From Streptomyces sp. NBC_01116 (GTDB taxonomy: Bacteria; Actinomycetota; Actinomycetes; Streptomycetales; Streptomycetaceae), in the NCBI RefSeq assembly GCF_041435495.1, contig NZ_CP108644.1, positions 1,302,001-1,366,000 on the forward strand: a DNA stretch of 64,000 bases, given 5' to 3'. The translations under genes were made by a program, and so were the position numbers. The notes beneath the pieces are model-generated. The model was given only the letters and a program-made list of their open reading frames with translations, made no database searches and was not told the DNA's origin. The stretch's first letter is position 1. Each line of letters starts with the position of its first letter. Positions 23,327 through 32,599 of this stretch are shown in pieces.

Positions 23327-25540
23327 ATGCGACGCCTGCACGACCCCTGCCCGAATCCCGACGATCCGGACGCGCACCCCGCACCGGCGCCCGGCAACCT
23401 CCCGGCCGAGCTGAACCCCTTCGTGGGGCGCGAGGACGAACTGGCCGGGCTGGGCGGGCTGCTGGAGGAGTCCCGGCTCGTCACCGTCGCCGGAGTGGCG
23501 GGCGTGGGCAAGACCCGGTGCGTCATCCGGGTCGCGGCACTCTGGGAGAAACGGTACTGCGACGGGGTCCTGCTGGCCGAGCTGTCCGCCGTCCGCCACC
23601 CCGATCTGCTGGAACACGCCCTGGTCGACGCGCTGGGCCTGACCGATCACACCAGCAGGCCCCCGCGCGCCGTCCTCGTCGACCATCTCTCCGAGCGCCG
23701 GACGCTGCTGGTGATCGACGGCTTCGAGCACCTCGTCGACGCCTGCGCCGACCTCGTCACGGAGCTCCTGCGCCGGGCCCCGCGCCTCCAGGTGCTCGCG
23801 GCCGGACGCTGCCCCCTCCGGGTGGACGGGGAACGGACGTTCCCGCTGGCCCCGATGTCCGACCGGGACGCGGTGGAGCTCTTCACCGAACGGGCACGCG
23901 GGGTGCGGCCGGGCTGGGAGCCGACGGCGGGCGAGCGGGCGGCCGTCCTGGAGCTCTGCCGCCGTCTCGACGGGATTCCGCTGGCCCTGGAGCTGGCGGC
24001 CGGGCGGCTGCGGGCGCTCTCGGTGGAACAGGTGCTCCTGCGCCTGGACGACCGGTTCCGGCTGCTGACCGGGGGCCGCCGCGGGGCGCCGCCCCGCCAC
24101 CAGACGCTGCGAACGGCGATCGGCTGGAGCCATGAGCTGTGCACCCCCGAGCAACGGCTGCTCTGGGCACGGCTCTCGGTGTTCGCAGGGCAGTTCGACC
24201 TGGAGGCCGCCGAGTACATCTGCGGCGGGACGGACCTCCCCGCCGACTCGGTGCTCGATGTGCTGGACGAGTTGCTCGCCCAGTCGGTGGTGGAGCGCGA
24301 GGACGGCCCGGCCGGCGCCCGCTACCGGATGCTGGACATGGTCGGCGAGTACGGGGCGCAGTGGCTGGCGGCCGCCGGGGACGCCCCGCGGCTGCGCCGG
24401 CGGCACCGGGACTGGTTCCTGGGGCTCGCGACCTGGTGCGAGCTGGACTGGTTCAGTCCGCGCCAGGCGGAGGTGGCGGCGCGGATCGACAGCGAGCTGC
24501 CCAATCTCCGGCGGGCGATGGAGTGTTCGATGGAGAGCCCCGCGGAGGTGCATCTGGCGCAGCATCTGGCGGGCACCCTGTGGTTCTACTGGGCCGGTTG
24601 CGGACGGCTGTCCGAGGGGCGGCACTGGCTGGACCACGTCCTGGAGGAGCCGACCCCGCACGATGCCGCCCGGCTGAAGGTGCTGTGGGTGCTGGGCTAT
24701 GTGGCCGTGCTGCAGGGCGACGCGGTCGGCGCGATCTCGGCGCTCCAGGAGTGCCGGGAGGAGGCCGAGCGCTCCGGTGACGCGACGGCACTGGCGTACG
24801 CGGTGCACCGCACGGGGTGCCTGGCGATCGTGACGGACGACATGCCGCGCGCCGAGGTCCTGCTCCGCGACGCGCTCGACCGGTACCGCGAGGTCGGCGA
24901 GCTGAACAGCAATGTGCTCATGGCGCAGGTGGAGCTGGCCATGGCGGTGGCGTTCCTCGGCGATCTGGACGCGGCGGCGTCGATCTGCGACGAGGTCCGG
25001 GAGATCTGCGAGGACCACGGGGAGCGGTGGGCGCTGGCTTACGCGCTGTACGTCCTGGCGTACGCGGCACTGCGGCGCGGGCGGCCGGCCGGGGCGCGGC
25101 AGATGCTCGGGGAGTGCCTGACGATCGGCCGGACGTTCAACGATCTGCTGGGCACCGTGCTGTCGCTGGAGCTGTTGGCCCTGGTGACGGCGGTGGAGGG
25201 GGACGCCGGGGAGGCCGCCGTGCTCCAGGGAGCGGCGGAGGGCATCTGGCCGTCGGTGGGGTTGCAGCTGTTCGGCTCGGCGTTCTACGGGCGGCCGCGG
25301 GCGGAGTGCGAGGAGCAGGCGCGCCGGGTGCTGGGGAACGCGGCGTACGAGGAGGGGCTGCGGGCGGGCCGGCGGCTGGATCCGGGCGCCGCGGTCGACC
25401 GGGCGCTGGCCGGCGGCGGACCGGGCGCGGCGATGGACGGGCCGGGCGCGGGCGGGGCGCCGACGGCCGGCGGACCCGGGGGAACGCGAAGGCCCGCCGC
25501 CTCCCGGATGACAGGGAGGGGCGGGCCGGAGCGCTGGTGA
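23327..25540 (+). CDS. NB-ARC/TPR ATPase (AfsR/LuxR-regulator-like) without a DNA-binding domain
   Basis: The 737 residues start at MRRLHDPCPNPDD; the longer frame upstream is a shadow of the DUF948 gene. An NB-ARC-like ATPase begins almost at once: LNPFVGREDELAGL, Walker A VAGVAGVGKTR (about 54-64), Walker B-like TLLVIDGFEH, and GIPLALELAAGRL. A TPR-type helical domain fills the C-terminal half. Related Streptomyces regulators carry an OmpR/SARP or LuxR helix-turn-helix; none is seen at either end, so it is more likely a signalling ATPase or partner protein. It converges on rpsD, and its last codons run through the rpsD terminator. Confidence 0.8.
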   Translation: MRRLHDPCPNPDDPDAHPAPAPGNLPAELNPFVGREDELAGLGGLLEESRLVTVAGVAGVGKTRCVIRVAALWEKRYCDGVLLAELSAVRHPDLLEHALVDALGLTDHTSRPPRAVLVDHLSERRTLLVIDGFEHLVDACADLVTELLRRAPRLQVLAAGRCPLRVDGERTFPLAPMSDRDAVELFTERARGVRPGWEPTAGERAAVLELCRRLDGIPLALELAAGRLRALSVEQVLLRLDDRFRLLTGGRRGAPPRHQTLRTAIGWSHELCTPEQRLLWARLSVFAGQFDLEAAEYICGGTDLPADSVLDVLDELLAQSVVEREDGPAGARYRMLDMVGEYGAQWLAAAGDAPRLRRRHRDWFLGLATWCELDWFSPRQAEVAARIDSELPNLRRAMECSMESPAEVHLAQHLAGTLWFYWAGCGRLSEGRHWLDHVLEEPTPHDAARLKVLWVLGYVAVLQGDAVGAISALQECREEAERSGDATALAYAVHRTGCLAIVTDDMPRAEVLLRDALDRYREVGELNSNVLMAQVELAMAVAFLGDLDAAASICDEVREICEDHGERWALAYALYVLAYAALRRGRPAGARQMLGECLTIGRTFNDLLGTVLSLELLALVTAVEGDAGEAAVLQGAAEGIWPSVGLQLFGSAFYGRPRAECEEQARRVLGNAAYEEGLRAGRRLDPGAAVDRALAGGGPGAAMDGPGAGGAPTAGGPGGTRRPAASRMTGRGGPERW
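25491..25527 (-). terminator. rpsD terminator inside the end of the NB-ARC gene
   Basis: GGCCCGCC-G-CCTCCC pairs with GGGAGGGGCGGGCC (14 bp with one bulged base, 8-base loop), 30 bases after the rpsD stop. Confidence 0.75.
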
Positions 25541-25557
25541 GAGCGGCTACGCCTGGA

Positions 25558-26172
25558 TCAGCGGGCGTAGTACTCGACGACGAGCTGCTCGTCGCAGATC
25601 ACCGGGATCTCCTTGCGGTTCGGGTCCCGGTCCAGGCGGAAGGCCAGGGCCTTCAGGTTCACCTGGAGGTAGCGCGGGGTCTCACCGTCGGTGTCGTAGC
25701 CACCCTCGCGGGCCACCTGGAAGGGGACCTTGGTGCGGCTGCGCTCGCGGACCTGGACGATGTCGTCGGGGCGCACGCGGAAGGACGGCTTGTCGACCTT
25801 GCCACCGTTGACCTCGATGTGGCCGTGGACGACCATCTGACGGGCCTGGTAGATGGTGCGGGCGATGCCCGAACGCAGGACCAGGGCGTCGAGGCGGCGC
25901 TCGAGCTCGACGACCAGCGCCTCGCCCGTCTTGCCCTCGGCCTTCTTGGCACGGTCGTAGGCGCGCGCCATCTGGCGCTCGCTGATGTCGTACTGCGCGC
26001 GCAGGCGCTGCTTCTCCAGCAGACGGACCTTGTAGTCCGAGTTCTGCTTGCGGCCACGGCCGTGCTCGCCCGGCGGGTACGGACGAGCTTCGAAGTACTT
26101 GACAGCCTTGGGCGTCAGAGCGATGCCGAGGGCACGCGACTTCTTGACCTTGGGACGCGACTGGTTAGGCAC
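25558..26172 (-). CDS. rpsD: 30S ribosomal protein S4, zinc-free form
   Basis: Primary 16S rRNA-binding protein that nucleates the 30S body. The 204 residues contain the S4 RNA-binding domain ([30 protein letters not shown]). The N-terminal CxxC zinc cluster is absent, so this is a C-minus form. GTG start ([10 protein letters not shown]). It is transcribed alone, divergent from the DUF2470 gene; the shared upstream region carries an iron box about 25 bases from its start codon. Confidence 0.98.
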   Translation of the reverse strand: MPNQSRPKVKKSRALGIALTPKAVKYFEARPYPPGEHGRGRKQNSDYKVRLLEKQRLRAQYDISERQMARAYDRAKKAEGKTGEALVVELERRLDALVLRSGIARTIYQARQMVVHGHIEVNGGKVDKPSFRVRPDDIVQVRERSRTKVPFQVAREGGYDTDGETPRYLQVNLKALAFRLDRDPNRKEIPVICDEQLVVEYYAR

Positions 26173-26195
26173 GTTCTCCAGACCTCCGTTGTAGG

Positions 26196-26214
26196 TTAGG
26201 TTAGGCTTACCTTA
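26196..26214 (+). promoter_or_regulatory. DmdR/DtxR-type iron box
   Basis: TTAGGTTAGGCTTACCTTA matches 17 of 19 positions of the classical Streptomyces iron box TTAGGTTAGGCTAACCTAA, which binds Fe(II)-DmdR1. It lies 15 bases before the ATG of the DUF2470 gene and 24 bases before the rpsD start on the other strand, so it could repress the DUF2470 gene when iron is plentiful and may also affect rpsD. Confidence 0.85.
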
Positions 26215-26228
26215 CTCAAGGAGATCGC

Positions 26229-27065
26229 ATGTCTCGCCCTGGGAACACCACTCACGTCACGGACAGCACAGACAGCGGCAGCACCTCGGAAGAGGGTGCT
26301 GCTACGACGGAAGGCCGATCAGATCGTGGTCAGCCGCGTCCCAGCGGGCTAGAAAACACTCGGATGCCGTCAGCAGCCGAGCGCACACGAACTCTCGTAC
26401 AGAGTACCTGCTCCGCGCTGCTCGTCGTACCGGGGCTCGATCTGGCCCGCGCCGAGGCCCTGATCCCGGACAGCAGGAGCGTGGGCCCCGAGGGGGACCT
26501 GTTCCTCGAGTTCCCCGCGGATTCCCCGGCCGTCCGGGCCGCGACGCACGCTCAGGGCGACGACCTGACCGCCGTGCTGGAGATCACGGACGTCGCCCCG
26601 GTCTCCGTACCGCACCGGATCCGCGGCCGCGCCTGGGTCTCCGGCTGGCTCACCTCCGTGCCCGGCCTGGCCCGGCCCGGCCGGATGATGCTGCGCCTGG
26701 AGTTCGGCGAGGCGTACGTGGACGACCTCTGGGGCGCCGAGGACATCGAGCCGGAGGACTTCCGGGACGCGGCCCCCGATCCGCTGGCCTTCCACGAGCC
26801 GGAGCTGCTCCAGCATCTGCACTCCGCCCATGACGAGCAGATGCGCACCCTGTGCGGTCTGCTGGGCGAGCGCACCGCCCGCGCCTGCTCCTCCCACCAG
26901 CCCAGGGCCGTGCCGGTCGCGCTCGACCGCTTCGGGCTGCGGGTCCGCTTCGTCGAGGACCGGGGCTCCTGCTTCGACGCCCGCTTCGAGTTCCCCGAGC
27001 CGGTCCGCGACGTCACCGAGCTGCGCCGCGCCATGCACACGCTCTTCGAGGCGGCCGCCTCCTGA
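26229..27065 (+). CDS. DUF2470 (HugZ-like C-terminal domain) protein
   Basis: A 278-residue protein with a polar Ser/Thr/Glu-rich N-terminus (1-45), a split-barrel-like region (about 50-175) and a C-terminal DUF2470 domain (about 190-275: LQHLHSAHDEQMRTLCGLL, VALDRFGLRVRFVEDRG). DUF2470 is the C-terminal part of HugZ/HutZ haem oxygenases, and the plan fits a haem- or iron-utilisation protein. The ATG has AAGGAGA seven bases upstream. The iron box directly upstream supports expression under iron limitation. Haem binding itself cannot be shown from the sequence. Confidence 0.85.
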   Translation: MSRPGNTTHVTDSTDSGSTSEEGAATTEGRSDRGQPRPSGLENTRMPSAAERTRTLVQSTCSALLVVPGLDLARAEALIPDSRSVGPEGDLFLEFPADSPAVRAATHAQGDDLTAVLEITDVAPVSVPHRIRGRAWVSGWLTSVPGLARPGRMMLRLEFGEAYVDDLWGAEDIEPEDFRDAAPDPLAFHEPELLQHLHSAHDEQMRTLCGLLGERTARACSSHQPRAVPVALDRFGLRVRFVEDRGSCFDARFEFPEPVRDVTELRRAMHTLFEAAAS

Positions 27066-27083
27066 TCCCGGGGGCCGCTTCCC

Positions 27084-28451
27084 CTAGGACGGCTCCGCGC
27101 TCCCGCCGGAACGGCCCAGGCGCTCGCGGACGCGCTCGACGACGTCCGCGTACCTCGCCTCGGCGCCGTAGCGGGTCGGGGTGTAGTACCGCCGGTCGAG
27201 GACCGCGTCCGGGGCGTACTGCTGGGCGGCGATGCCGCCCTGCACGTCGTGCGGATAGACATAGCCCTGGGCGTGGCCGAGCTTGGCCGCGCCCTTGTAG
27301 TGGCCGTCGCGCAGATGGGCCGGGACCGGCCCCGCGAGCCCCTTGCGCACATCCTCCTGCGCGGCGGAGATCGCCAGGGTCGCCGCGTTGGACTTGGGGG
27401 CGAGCGCCAGTGCGATCGTGGCGTGGCTGAGGGTGAGCGCCGCCTCCGGGAATCCGATCATGGCGACCGCCTGGGCGGCCGCCACGGCGGTCGGGAGCGC
27501 GGTGGGGTCGGCCAGGCCGATGTCCTCGCTGGCCGAGATCATCAGCCGGCGGGCGATGAACCGCGGGTCCTCCCCCGCCTCGATCATGCGGGCCAGGTAG
27601 TGCAGGGCGGCGTCCACGTCGGAGCCGCGGATCGACTTGATGAGCGCGCTGGCCACGTCGTAGTGCTGGTCGCCGTCCCGGTCGTACTTCACGGCGGCAC
27701 GGTCGACGGTCGCCTCCAGCGTCGCCAGGGTGATCTCCGCCTCGCCCGTGGCGATGGCCGCGCCCGCCGCGGCCTCCAGCGCCGTCAGGGCCCTGCGCGC
27801 GTCGCCGCCCGCGATGCGCAGCAGATGGCCCTCGGCGTCCTCGGGCAGGGTGACCGCCCCGCCCAGGCCCCGCTCGTCGGTCAGCGCCCGGCGCAGCAGA
27901 TCACGCAGGTCGTCGTCGGTCAGCGATTCCAGGGTGAGCAGCAGGGACCGCGACAGCAGCGGAGAGATGATCGAGAAGTACGGATTCTCCGTGGTGGCGG
28001 CGATCAGGGTCACCCAGCGGTTCTCCACGGCGGGGAGCAGGGAGTCCTGCTGGGCCTTGGAGAAGCGGTGGATCTCGTCCAGGAAGAGGACGGTCTCCTT
28101 GCCGTACCCACCGGTGGCGCGGCGCGCGCTCTCGATGACGGCCCGGACCTCCTTGACCCCGGCGGTGATCGCGGAGAGCTCGACGAAGCGCTTGTTGGTC
28201 GCCTTGCTGACCACGTACGCCAGGGTCGTCTTCCCGGTGCCGGGCGGGCCCCACAAGATCACCGACGACGCACCGGCCGGACCGCCGCTCCCCTCGACGA
28301 GCCGGCGCAGCGGCGAGCCCGGCTTCAGCAGATGCTGCTGGCCGACGACCTCGTCGAGGATGCGCGGACGCATCCGGACAGCGAGGGGGCTGCTGGACGG
28401 GTCCTTCTCCTGGCGGTCTTCGGCGGCTGCGGTAAAGAGGTCGGGCTCCAC
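27084..28451 (-). CDS. rarA: Replication-associated recombination protein A (MgsA/RarA)
   Basis: Clamp-loader-like AAA+ ATPase that acts at stalled replication forks. It carries Walker [11 protein letters not shown], Walker [16 protein letters not shown], sensor 1 ATTENPYF, an arginine finger region SPLLSR and the C-terminal MgsA tetramerisation domain ([22 protein letters not shown]). I start at GTG 28451 ([16 protein letters not shown]), where homologues begin, giving 455 residues; an in-frame GTG eight codons earlier (28475) is possible. Confidence 0.96.
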   Translation of the reverse strand: MEPDLFTAAAEDRQEKDPSSSPLAVRMRPRILDEVVGQQHLLKPGSPLRRLVEGSGGPAGASSVILWGPPGTGKTTLAYVVSKATNKRFVELSAITAGVKEVRAVIESARRATGGYGKETVLFLDEIHRFSKAQQDSLLPAVENRWVTLIAATTENPYFSIISPLLSRSLLLTLESLTDDDLRDLLRRALTDERGLGGAVTLPEDAEGHLLRIAGGDARRALTALEAAAGAAIATGEAEITLATLEATVDRAAVKYDRDGDQHYDVASALIKSIRGSDVDAALHYLARMIEAGEDPRFIARRLMISASEDIGLADPTALPTAVAAAQAVAMIGFPEAALTLSHATIALALAPKSNAATLAISAAQEDVRKGLAGPVPAHLRDGHYKGAAKLGHAQGYVYPHDVQGGIAAQQYAPDAVLDRRYYTPTRYGAEARYADVVERVRERLGRSGGSAEPS

Positions 28452-28514
28452 GTCATGAAGCCTATGCGACCCCACTGACAGCGCCGCCGGTCACCTCCGG
28501 AGATCCGTAGGTGC

Positions 28515-29153
28515 TCAGCTGGTCCAGAAGTCCCACCAGCGGGTCAGGATCAGCATCCCGATGATCCCGATCCACATCACCGGCAGCACCCAGGGGAACT
28601 CGGTGAGCCCGCTGCGCAGCCAGGCCGGGGCCGGGAGGATGCGGTGCTTGACGTTGTGCGTGGTCACGTAGCAGAACATGACGATGGTGGCGACCCAGGC
28701 CAGGCAGCACCAGAGGCAGAGCGAGTTGATGTTGTACAGCGACTGGTACTGGAGCCAGGTGCAGAAGCCGACGCCGAACAGCGTCCCGGCGTTCAGCCCG
28801 AGCCAGAACCAGCTGCGGAAGCGCGCGCCGGCCAGGAGGCCGATCCCGATCGCGATGACCATGCCGTACGTGACGAGGCCCAGCATCGGGTTGGGGAACC
28901 CGAACACGGAGGCCTGCTCGCTCTTCATGATGTTGCCGCACGCGACGACGGGGTTGAGGCTGCACCCGGGGGTGAAGGAGGGGTCCTCCAGCAGCTTGAA
29001 CTTGTCGATCGTGATGACCCAGGCGGCCAGCAGTCCGGCCGCGCCGGTGATCACCAGGAGCAGGGCGAGACCGCGTCCGGCCCCGAAGGTGCGCTTGCGG
29101 CCACCCTCGTCCTGATCGGAGGAGAGTTCGTGGTCTACCGCTGCAGTCGTCAT
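28515..29153 (-). CDS. Vitamin K epoxide reductase family membrane protein
   Basis: A 212-residue polytopic protein with about five transmembrane helices. The redox signature of bacterial VKOR is present: an outer cysteine pair in FTPGCSLNPVVACGN and the active-site CxxC in SLCLWCCLAW. Bacterial VKOR reoxidises DsbA-like proteins with quinone, replacing DsbB. No DsbA gene is adjacent. The N-terminal 25 residues are charged and cytoplasmic. It sits 63 bases upstream of rarA. Confidence 0.93.
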   Translation of the reverse strand: MTTAAVDHELSSDQDEGGRKRTFGAGRGLALLLVITGAAGLLAAWVITIDKFKLLEDPSFTPGCSLNPVVACGNIMKSEQASVFGFPNPMLGLVTYGMVIAIGIGLLAGARFRSWFWLGLNAGTLFGVGFCTWLQYQSLYNINSLCLWCCLAWVATIVMFCYVTTHNVKHRILPAPAWLRSGLTEFPWVLPVMWIGIIGMLILTRWWDFWTS

Positions 29154-29465
29154 ATCGCCGTTCCGTCACCGAGTGGTCAGCCGGGCATGGTTATTGTGCC
29201 GCACCCCCGTACGGATCAACCGTTCGATGGGCATAAAGGTGTGCGCCCGCGAGCACTCCCCCGGGCGGGGTCACCGGGCGACGGGGCCGGGACGACGGAA
29301 GATGCACGTGTCCCCCGCGCCCGTCCGGCGACGCCGGCCGCGCGGGCGGCTCCAAGCCGGGGTCACCGGCCGGGATGAATCCCCGCTCACCGGGTTGACG
29401 GCGGACGGGAAAGGCGCGGGCGGCAGGACCGAGGTCCCGCCGCCCGCGCCCCGCTCACGCCCCGG
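29154..29465. other. 312-base intergenic region between VKOR and hisS
   Basis: It holds the presumed VKOR promoter (no clear -10/-35 pair recognised) on the right of the VKOR gene and the hisS terminator at 29413-29450. The middle (about 29230-29400) is GC-rich with short inverted repeats; I see no credible gene. Confidence 0.6.
29413..29450 (-). terminator. hisS terminator
   Basis: A long perfect hairpin, GGCGCGGGCGGC-a-GGACC / GGTCC-c-GCCGCCCGCGCC with a 2-4-base loop, 15 bases after the hisS stop. Confidence 0.8.
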
Positions 29466-30728
29466 TCAGCCGAGGCGCTTCGTCAGCTCCGCCGCGACCT
29501 CGGCCAGCTCCACCGGGCCCTGCTCGCCGGACTCCATGTCCTTGAGCTGGACGACGCCCTCGGCGAGATCGCGCTCGCCCGCGACCAGGGTGTAACGCGC
29601 GCCCGAGCGGTTGGCGCTCTTCATCGCGCCCTTCAGCCCGCGGCCGCCGAACGCGAAGTCGGCGGCGATCCCCGCGCGGCGCAGTTCGGTGACGACGCCG
29701 AACAGCACCCGGCGGGCCTCCTCGCCGAGCGGGACCGCGTACACACTGGTGGTGTAGGGCAGGTCGAGCTCGATGCCCTCGGCCTCCAGCGCGAGGACCG
29801 TGCGGTCCACGCCGAGCGCCCAGCCGACGGACGGCAGCTCGGGGCCGCCGATCATCTCGGACAGTCCGTCGTAGCGGCCGCCGCCGCCCACCGCGGACTG
29901 GGCGCCGAGACCGTCGTGGACGAACTCGAAGGTCGTACGGGTGTAGTAGTCGAGGCCGCGCACCAGCTTCTCGTCGTCCTCGAAGGCGACCCCGGCGGTC
30001 GTGAGCAGCGCCCGGACCTCCTCGTGGTACGCCTTGCACGCGTCGCAGAGGTAGTCCCGGAGCTTCGGGGCGTCCGTGAGCTGCTTCTGTACGTCGGCCC
30101 GCTTGTCGTCCAGGACGCGCAGCGGGTTGATCTCGATGCGGCGGCGGGTCTCCTCGTCGAGGTCCAGGTCGCGCAGGAAGGTCTGGAGCGCCTCGCGGTA
30201 GACCGGGCGGCACTCCTTGTCGCCCAGCGAGTTCAGCAGGATGCGGAACTGCCGCAGGCCCAGCGAGCGGTACGCCTGGTCGGCGAGGATGATCAGCTCG
30301 GCGTCCAGGACCGGGTCCTCGGTGCCGATGGCCTCGGCGCCGACCTGCGAGAAGTGGCGGTAGCGGCCCGCCTGCGGGCGCTCGTAGCGGTAGTACGAGC
30401 CGGAGTACCAGAGCTTGACGGGGAGGTTGCCCGCCTTGTGGAGGTTGGCCTCCAGGGCGGCGCGGAGCACCGACGCGGTGCCCTCGGGGCGCAGGGCGAG
30501 CTGGTCGCCGCCCTTGGTGGTGAGGGTGTACATCTCCTTGGTGACGATGTCGGTGGACTCACCCACACCGCGTGCGAAGAGCTCGACGTTCTCGAAGCCG
30601 GGCGTCTCGATGTAGCCGTAGCCCGAGTCGCGCAGCGGGGCGGCGATGGCCTCGCGCACGGCGAGGAACGTCGCGGAACGGGGCGGGGTCAGGTCGTACG
30701 TGCCCTTGGGGGCCTGGAAGGTGCTCAC
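29466..30728 (-). CDS. hisS: Histidyl-tRNA synthetase
   Basis: Class II synthetase, 420 residues. It has motif 2 [18 protein letters not shown], the HisA motif [11 protein letters not shown], the second His-specific motif [11 protein letters not shown] and motif 3 GWALGVDRT, followed by the anticodon-binding domain from about 330. GTG start (STFQAPKG). The upstream MBL-fold gene ends 15 bases away, so the two are probably cotranscribed, as in many actinobacteria. Confidence 0.98.
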   Translation of the reverse strand: MSTFQAPKGTYDLTPPRSATFLAVREAIAAPLRDSGYGYIETPGFENVELFARGVGESTDIVTKEMYTLTTKGGDQLALRPEGTASVLRAALEANLHKAGNLPVKLWYSGSYYRYERPQAGRYRHFSQVGAEAIGTEDPVLDAELIILADQAYRSLGLRQFRILLNSLGDKECRPVYREALQTFLRDLDLDEETRRRIEINPLRVLDDKRADVQKQLTDAPKLRDYLCDACKAYHEEVRALLTTAGVAFEDDEKLVRGLDYYTRTTFEFVHDGLGAQSAVGGGGRYDGLSEMIGGPELPSVGWALGVDRTVLALEAEGIELDLPYTTSVYAVPLGEEARRVLFGVVTELRRAGIAADFAFGGRGLKGAMKSANRSGARYTLVAGERDLAEGVVQLKDMESGEQGPVELAEVAAELTKRLG

Positions 30729-30743
30729 GATTACGTCTCTCGT

Positions 30744-31433
30744 CTACATTCCTCGGCGCGGCGCCGCGTCCAGCCCGTTCAGGAACGGGTTGGAGGCGCG
30801 CTCGCGGCCGATGGTCGTCTGGGGTCCGTGGCCGGACAGCACCACGGTCGAGTCGTCGAGCGGCAGGCACACGCGGGCCAGCGACTTCAACAGCTCGGCG
30901 TGGTCGCCGCCGGGCAGGTCGGTGCGTCCGACGGAGCCGGCGAAGAGCAGGTCGCCCGAGAAGAAGACCGGCGGAATGTCCGCGGCCTCGGGCATCCCGA
31001 ACGTCACCGACCCCTTGGTATGGCCGGGCGCGTGCGAGACACCGAACTCCAGACCGGCCAGGGTCAGCTTCGAGCCGTCGGTCAGCTCCTTGACGTCGTC
31101 CGGCTCGCCCACGGTCAGCTCGCCCATGAGCGGCATCCCGATCGAGCGGCCGAGCGCCTTCTCCGGGTCGCTCATCATGTAGCGGTCCTCGGGATGGATC
31201 CAGGCGGGGACGTCATGGGCACCGCAGACGGGGACGACCGAGGCGACATGGTCGATATGGCCGTGGGTGAGCACGACGGCGACGGGCTTGAGCCGATGCT
31301 TCTTCAGCGTTTCCTCGACGCCCTGGGCGGCCTGGTGGCCCGGGTCGATGATCACGCACTCCTCACCGGCGGCGGGGGCGACCAGATAGCAATTGGTCCC
31401 CCAGGCCCCGGCGGGGAACCCGGCAATGAGCAC
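30744..31433 (-). CDS. MBL-fold metallo-hydrolase (glyoxalase II-like)
   Basis: A 229-residue beta-lactamase-fold hydrolase with the metal motif LTHGHIDHVASV, further ligands in HAPGHTKGS and FFSGDLLFAGSVG, and the last His in LSGHGPQTTIG. Similar to hydroxyacylglutathione hydrolase-like proteins found beside hisS and relA in actinobacteria; streptomycetes lack glutathione, so the substrate may be a mycothiol or other thioester. GTG start (LIAGFPAGAWGTN). Confidence 0.92.
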   Translation of the reverse strand: MLIAGFPAGAWGTNCYLVAPAAGEECVIIDPGHQAAQGVEETLKKHRLKPVAVVLTHGHIDHVASVVPVCGAHDVPAWIHPEDRYMMSDPEKALGRSIGMPLMGELTVGEPDDVKELTDGSKLTLAGLEFGVSHAPGHTKGSVTFGMPEAADIPPVFFSGDLLFAGSVGRTDLPGGDHAELLKSLARVCLPLDDSTVVLSGHGPQTTIGRERASNPFLNGLDAAPRRGM

Positions 31434-31453
31434 GATCGTCCTTAATGTTCGTC

Positions 31454-31485
31454 CGGAGGATGCGGCAACGGCGGAGGATGCGGCA
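31454..31485. repeat. Paired 14-bp direct repeat
   Basis: CGGAGGATGCGGCA occurs at 31454-31467 and again at 31472-31485 (18-base period) in the 149-base divergent promoter region between the MBL-fold gene and the cyclophilin gene. The spacing of nearly two helical turns would suit a regulator dimer, but no regulator is suggested. Confidence 0.55.
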
Positions 31486-31582
31486 GATCAGAGCCTACCG
31501 GCGCTCCTCATGACACAGGTAACCCATATACGGTACGGGCAACTCAGGCCCCCATCCCACGACGTAACAAGGAGCCCAACCG

Positions 31583-32374
31583 GTGTCCAGCAGCGAACAG
31601 CGGCGGCGGCAGCTCGCCCGGGAAAAGTTCGAGCGCCAGCAGAAGCGCCGGGAGGAGGCCCGCAGCAGGACGAGGCGCGTCACCGCGATCGTCGCGGCCT
31701 CGGTGGCCGTGGTCGCCGTCGTGGGCGTGAGCGCGTTCGTCGTGGCGGGCAAGGACGACGACAAGGACAAGAAGAGCGACGCGGCGTCGAGCCAGAGCCC
31801 CGCTCCGGAGCCGTCGAAGAGCGAGAGCAAGGCTCCCACGCCGCCGATGAAGATCGACAAAAAGGCGAAGTACACGATGTCGCTCGACACGAGCCAGGGC
31901 GACATAGCGTTCTCGATGGACGCGGCGAAGACTCCGGAGACGGTGAACTCCTTCAAGGCACTCGCCGACAAGGGCTACTTCGACGACACCAAGTGCCACC
32001 GGCTGACCACCCAGGGCATCTTCGTGCTCCAGTGCGGCGACCCGAAGGGCGACGGCACGGGCGGTCCGGGCTACAACATCCCGGACGAGAACCTGGACGC
32101 GCTCGGCAAGGCGGGCGCCGACGGCACGGTCGTCTACCCGCCGGGAACCGTGGCGATGGCCAACACCGGCCAGCCCGACTCCGGTGGCAGCCAGTACTTC
32201 CTGGTCTACAAGGAGACGAAGCTCCCGCCCACCTACACCCCGTTCGGCACGATGGACGACGCCTCGCTGAAGGCCGTCCAGAAGGTCGGCGAGGCCGGTG
32301 TCGAGGGCGGTGCGGGCGACGGCGCCCCGAAGAAGGCCGTGACGGTCGAGAAGGCCGCGGTCGAGAAGGACTGA
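31583..32374 (+). CDS. Membrane-anchored cyclophilin-type peptidyl-prolyl isomerase
   Basis: A 263-residue protein: basic N-terminus, one transmembrane anchor (about 33-55, VTAIVAASVAVVAVVGVSAFVVA), an Asp/Lys/Ser/Pro-rich linker (56-92), and a cyclophilin domain (about 95-250; VNSFKALADKGYFDDTKCHR, PPGTVAMANTGQPDSGGSQYFL). The usual cyclophilin motif FHR is CHR, and the catalytic Gln/Phe stretch is reduced (QCGDPKGDG). Probably an extracytoplasmic folding factor. GTG start with AAGGAG upstream; terminator directly downstream. Confidence 0.93.
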   Translation: MSSSEQRRRQLAREKFERQQKRREEARSRTRRVTAIVAASVAVVAVVGVSAFVVAGKDDDKDKKSDAASSQSPAPEPSKSESKAPTPPMKIDKKAKYTMSLDTSQGDIAFSMDAAKTPETVNSFKALADKGYFDDTKCHRLTTQGIFVLQCGDPKGDGTGGPGYNIPDENLDALGKAGADGTVVYPPGTVAMANTGQPDSGGSQYFLVYKETKLPPTYTPFGTMDDASLKAVQKVGEAGVEGGAGDGAPKKAVTVEKAAVEKD

Positions 32375-32413
32375 ACCGGCGGACGGGACGAGCGGTACGG
32401 CGACCGGCCGGGC

Positions 32414-32446
32414 GGCTGCCGGCGGGGCGGAGCGCCGCCGGCAGCC
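32414..32446 (+). terminator. Terminator of the cyclophilin gene
   Basis: A perfect 12-bp stem GGCTGCCGGCGG / CCGCCGGCAGCC with a 9-base loop, 39 bases after the stop. Confidence 0.8.
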
Positions 32447-32499
32447 GGAGCGAAGAATTTCGGCCGTGCTGAGTGCGGACAGCCGGGTGGCCGGTCGCC

Positions 32500-32599
32500 T
32501 AGATTGGCGTTGTGCAGGGCGGGCGATGCCCGCCCCAGGAAACTGTGGACGATGCCCGGGGGGCGAACCCCCTCGCAGGCATCAGGTGGAGGAGGCGCT
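32500..32599 (+). promoter_or_regulatory. Promoter and structured 5' leader of the DUF349 gene
   Basis: A -10-like TAGATT (32500-32505) precedes a leader of about 90 bases with ordered structure: hairpin GGGCGGGC-GAT-GCCCGCCC (32517-32535), a small CAG-GAAA-CTG hairpin with a GNRA tetraloop (32537-32545), and GATGCC ... GGCATC (32551-32583) enclosing a G/C hairpin with a CGAA loop. GGAGGAGG and the GTG follow immediately. This looks like a cis-acting RNA rather than random GC pairing; I do not recognise the class. Confidence 0.55.

Noticed and set aside
28451..28475. A longer rarA start at GTG 28475
   Set aside because: Eight extra residues (GSHRLHD) are not typical of homologues; no ribosome binding site distinguishes it. 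Kept only as an alternative.
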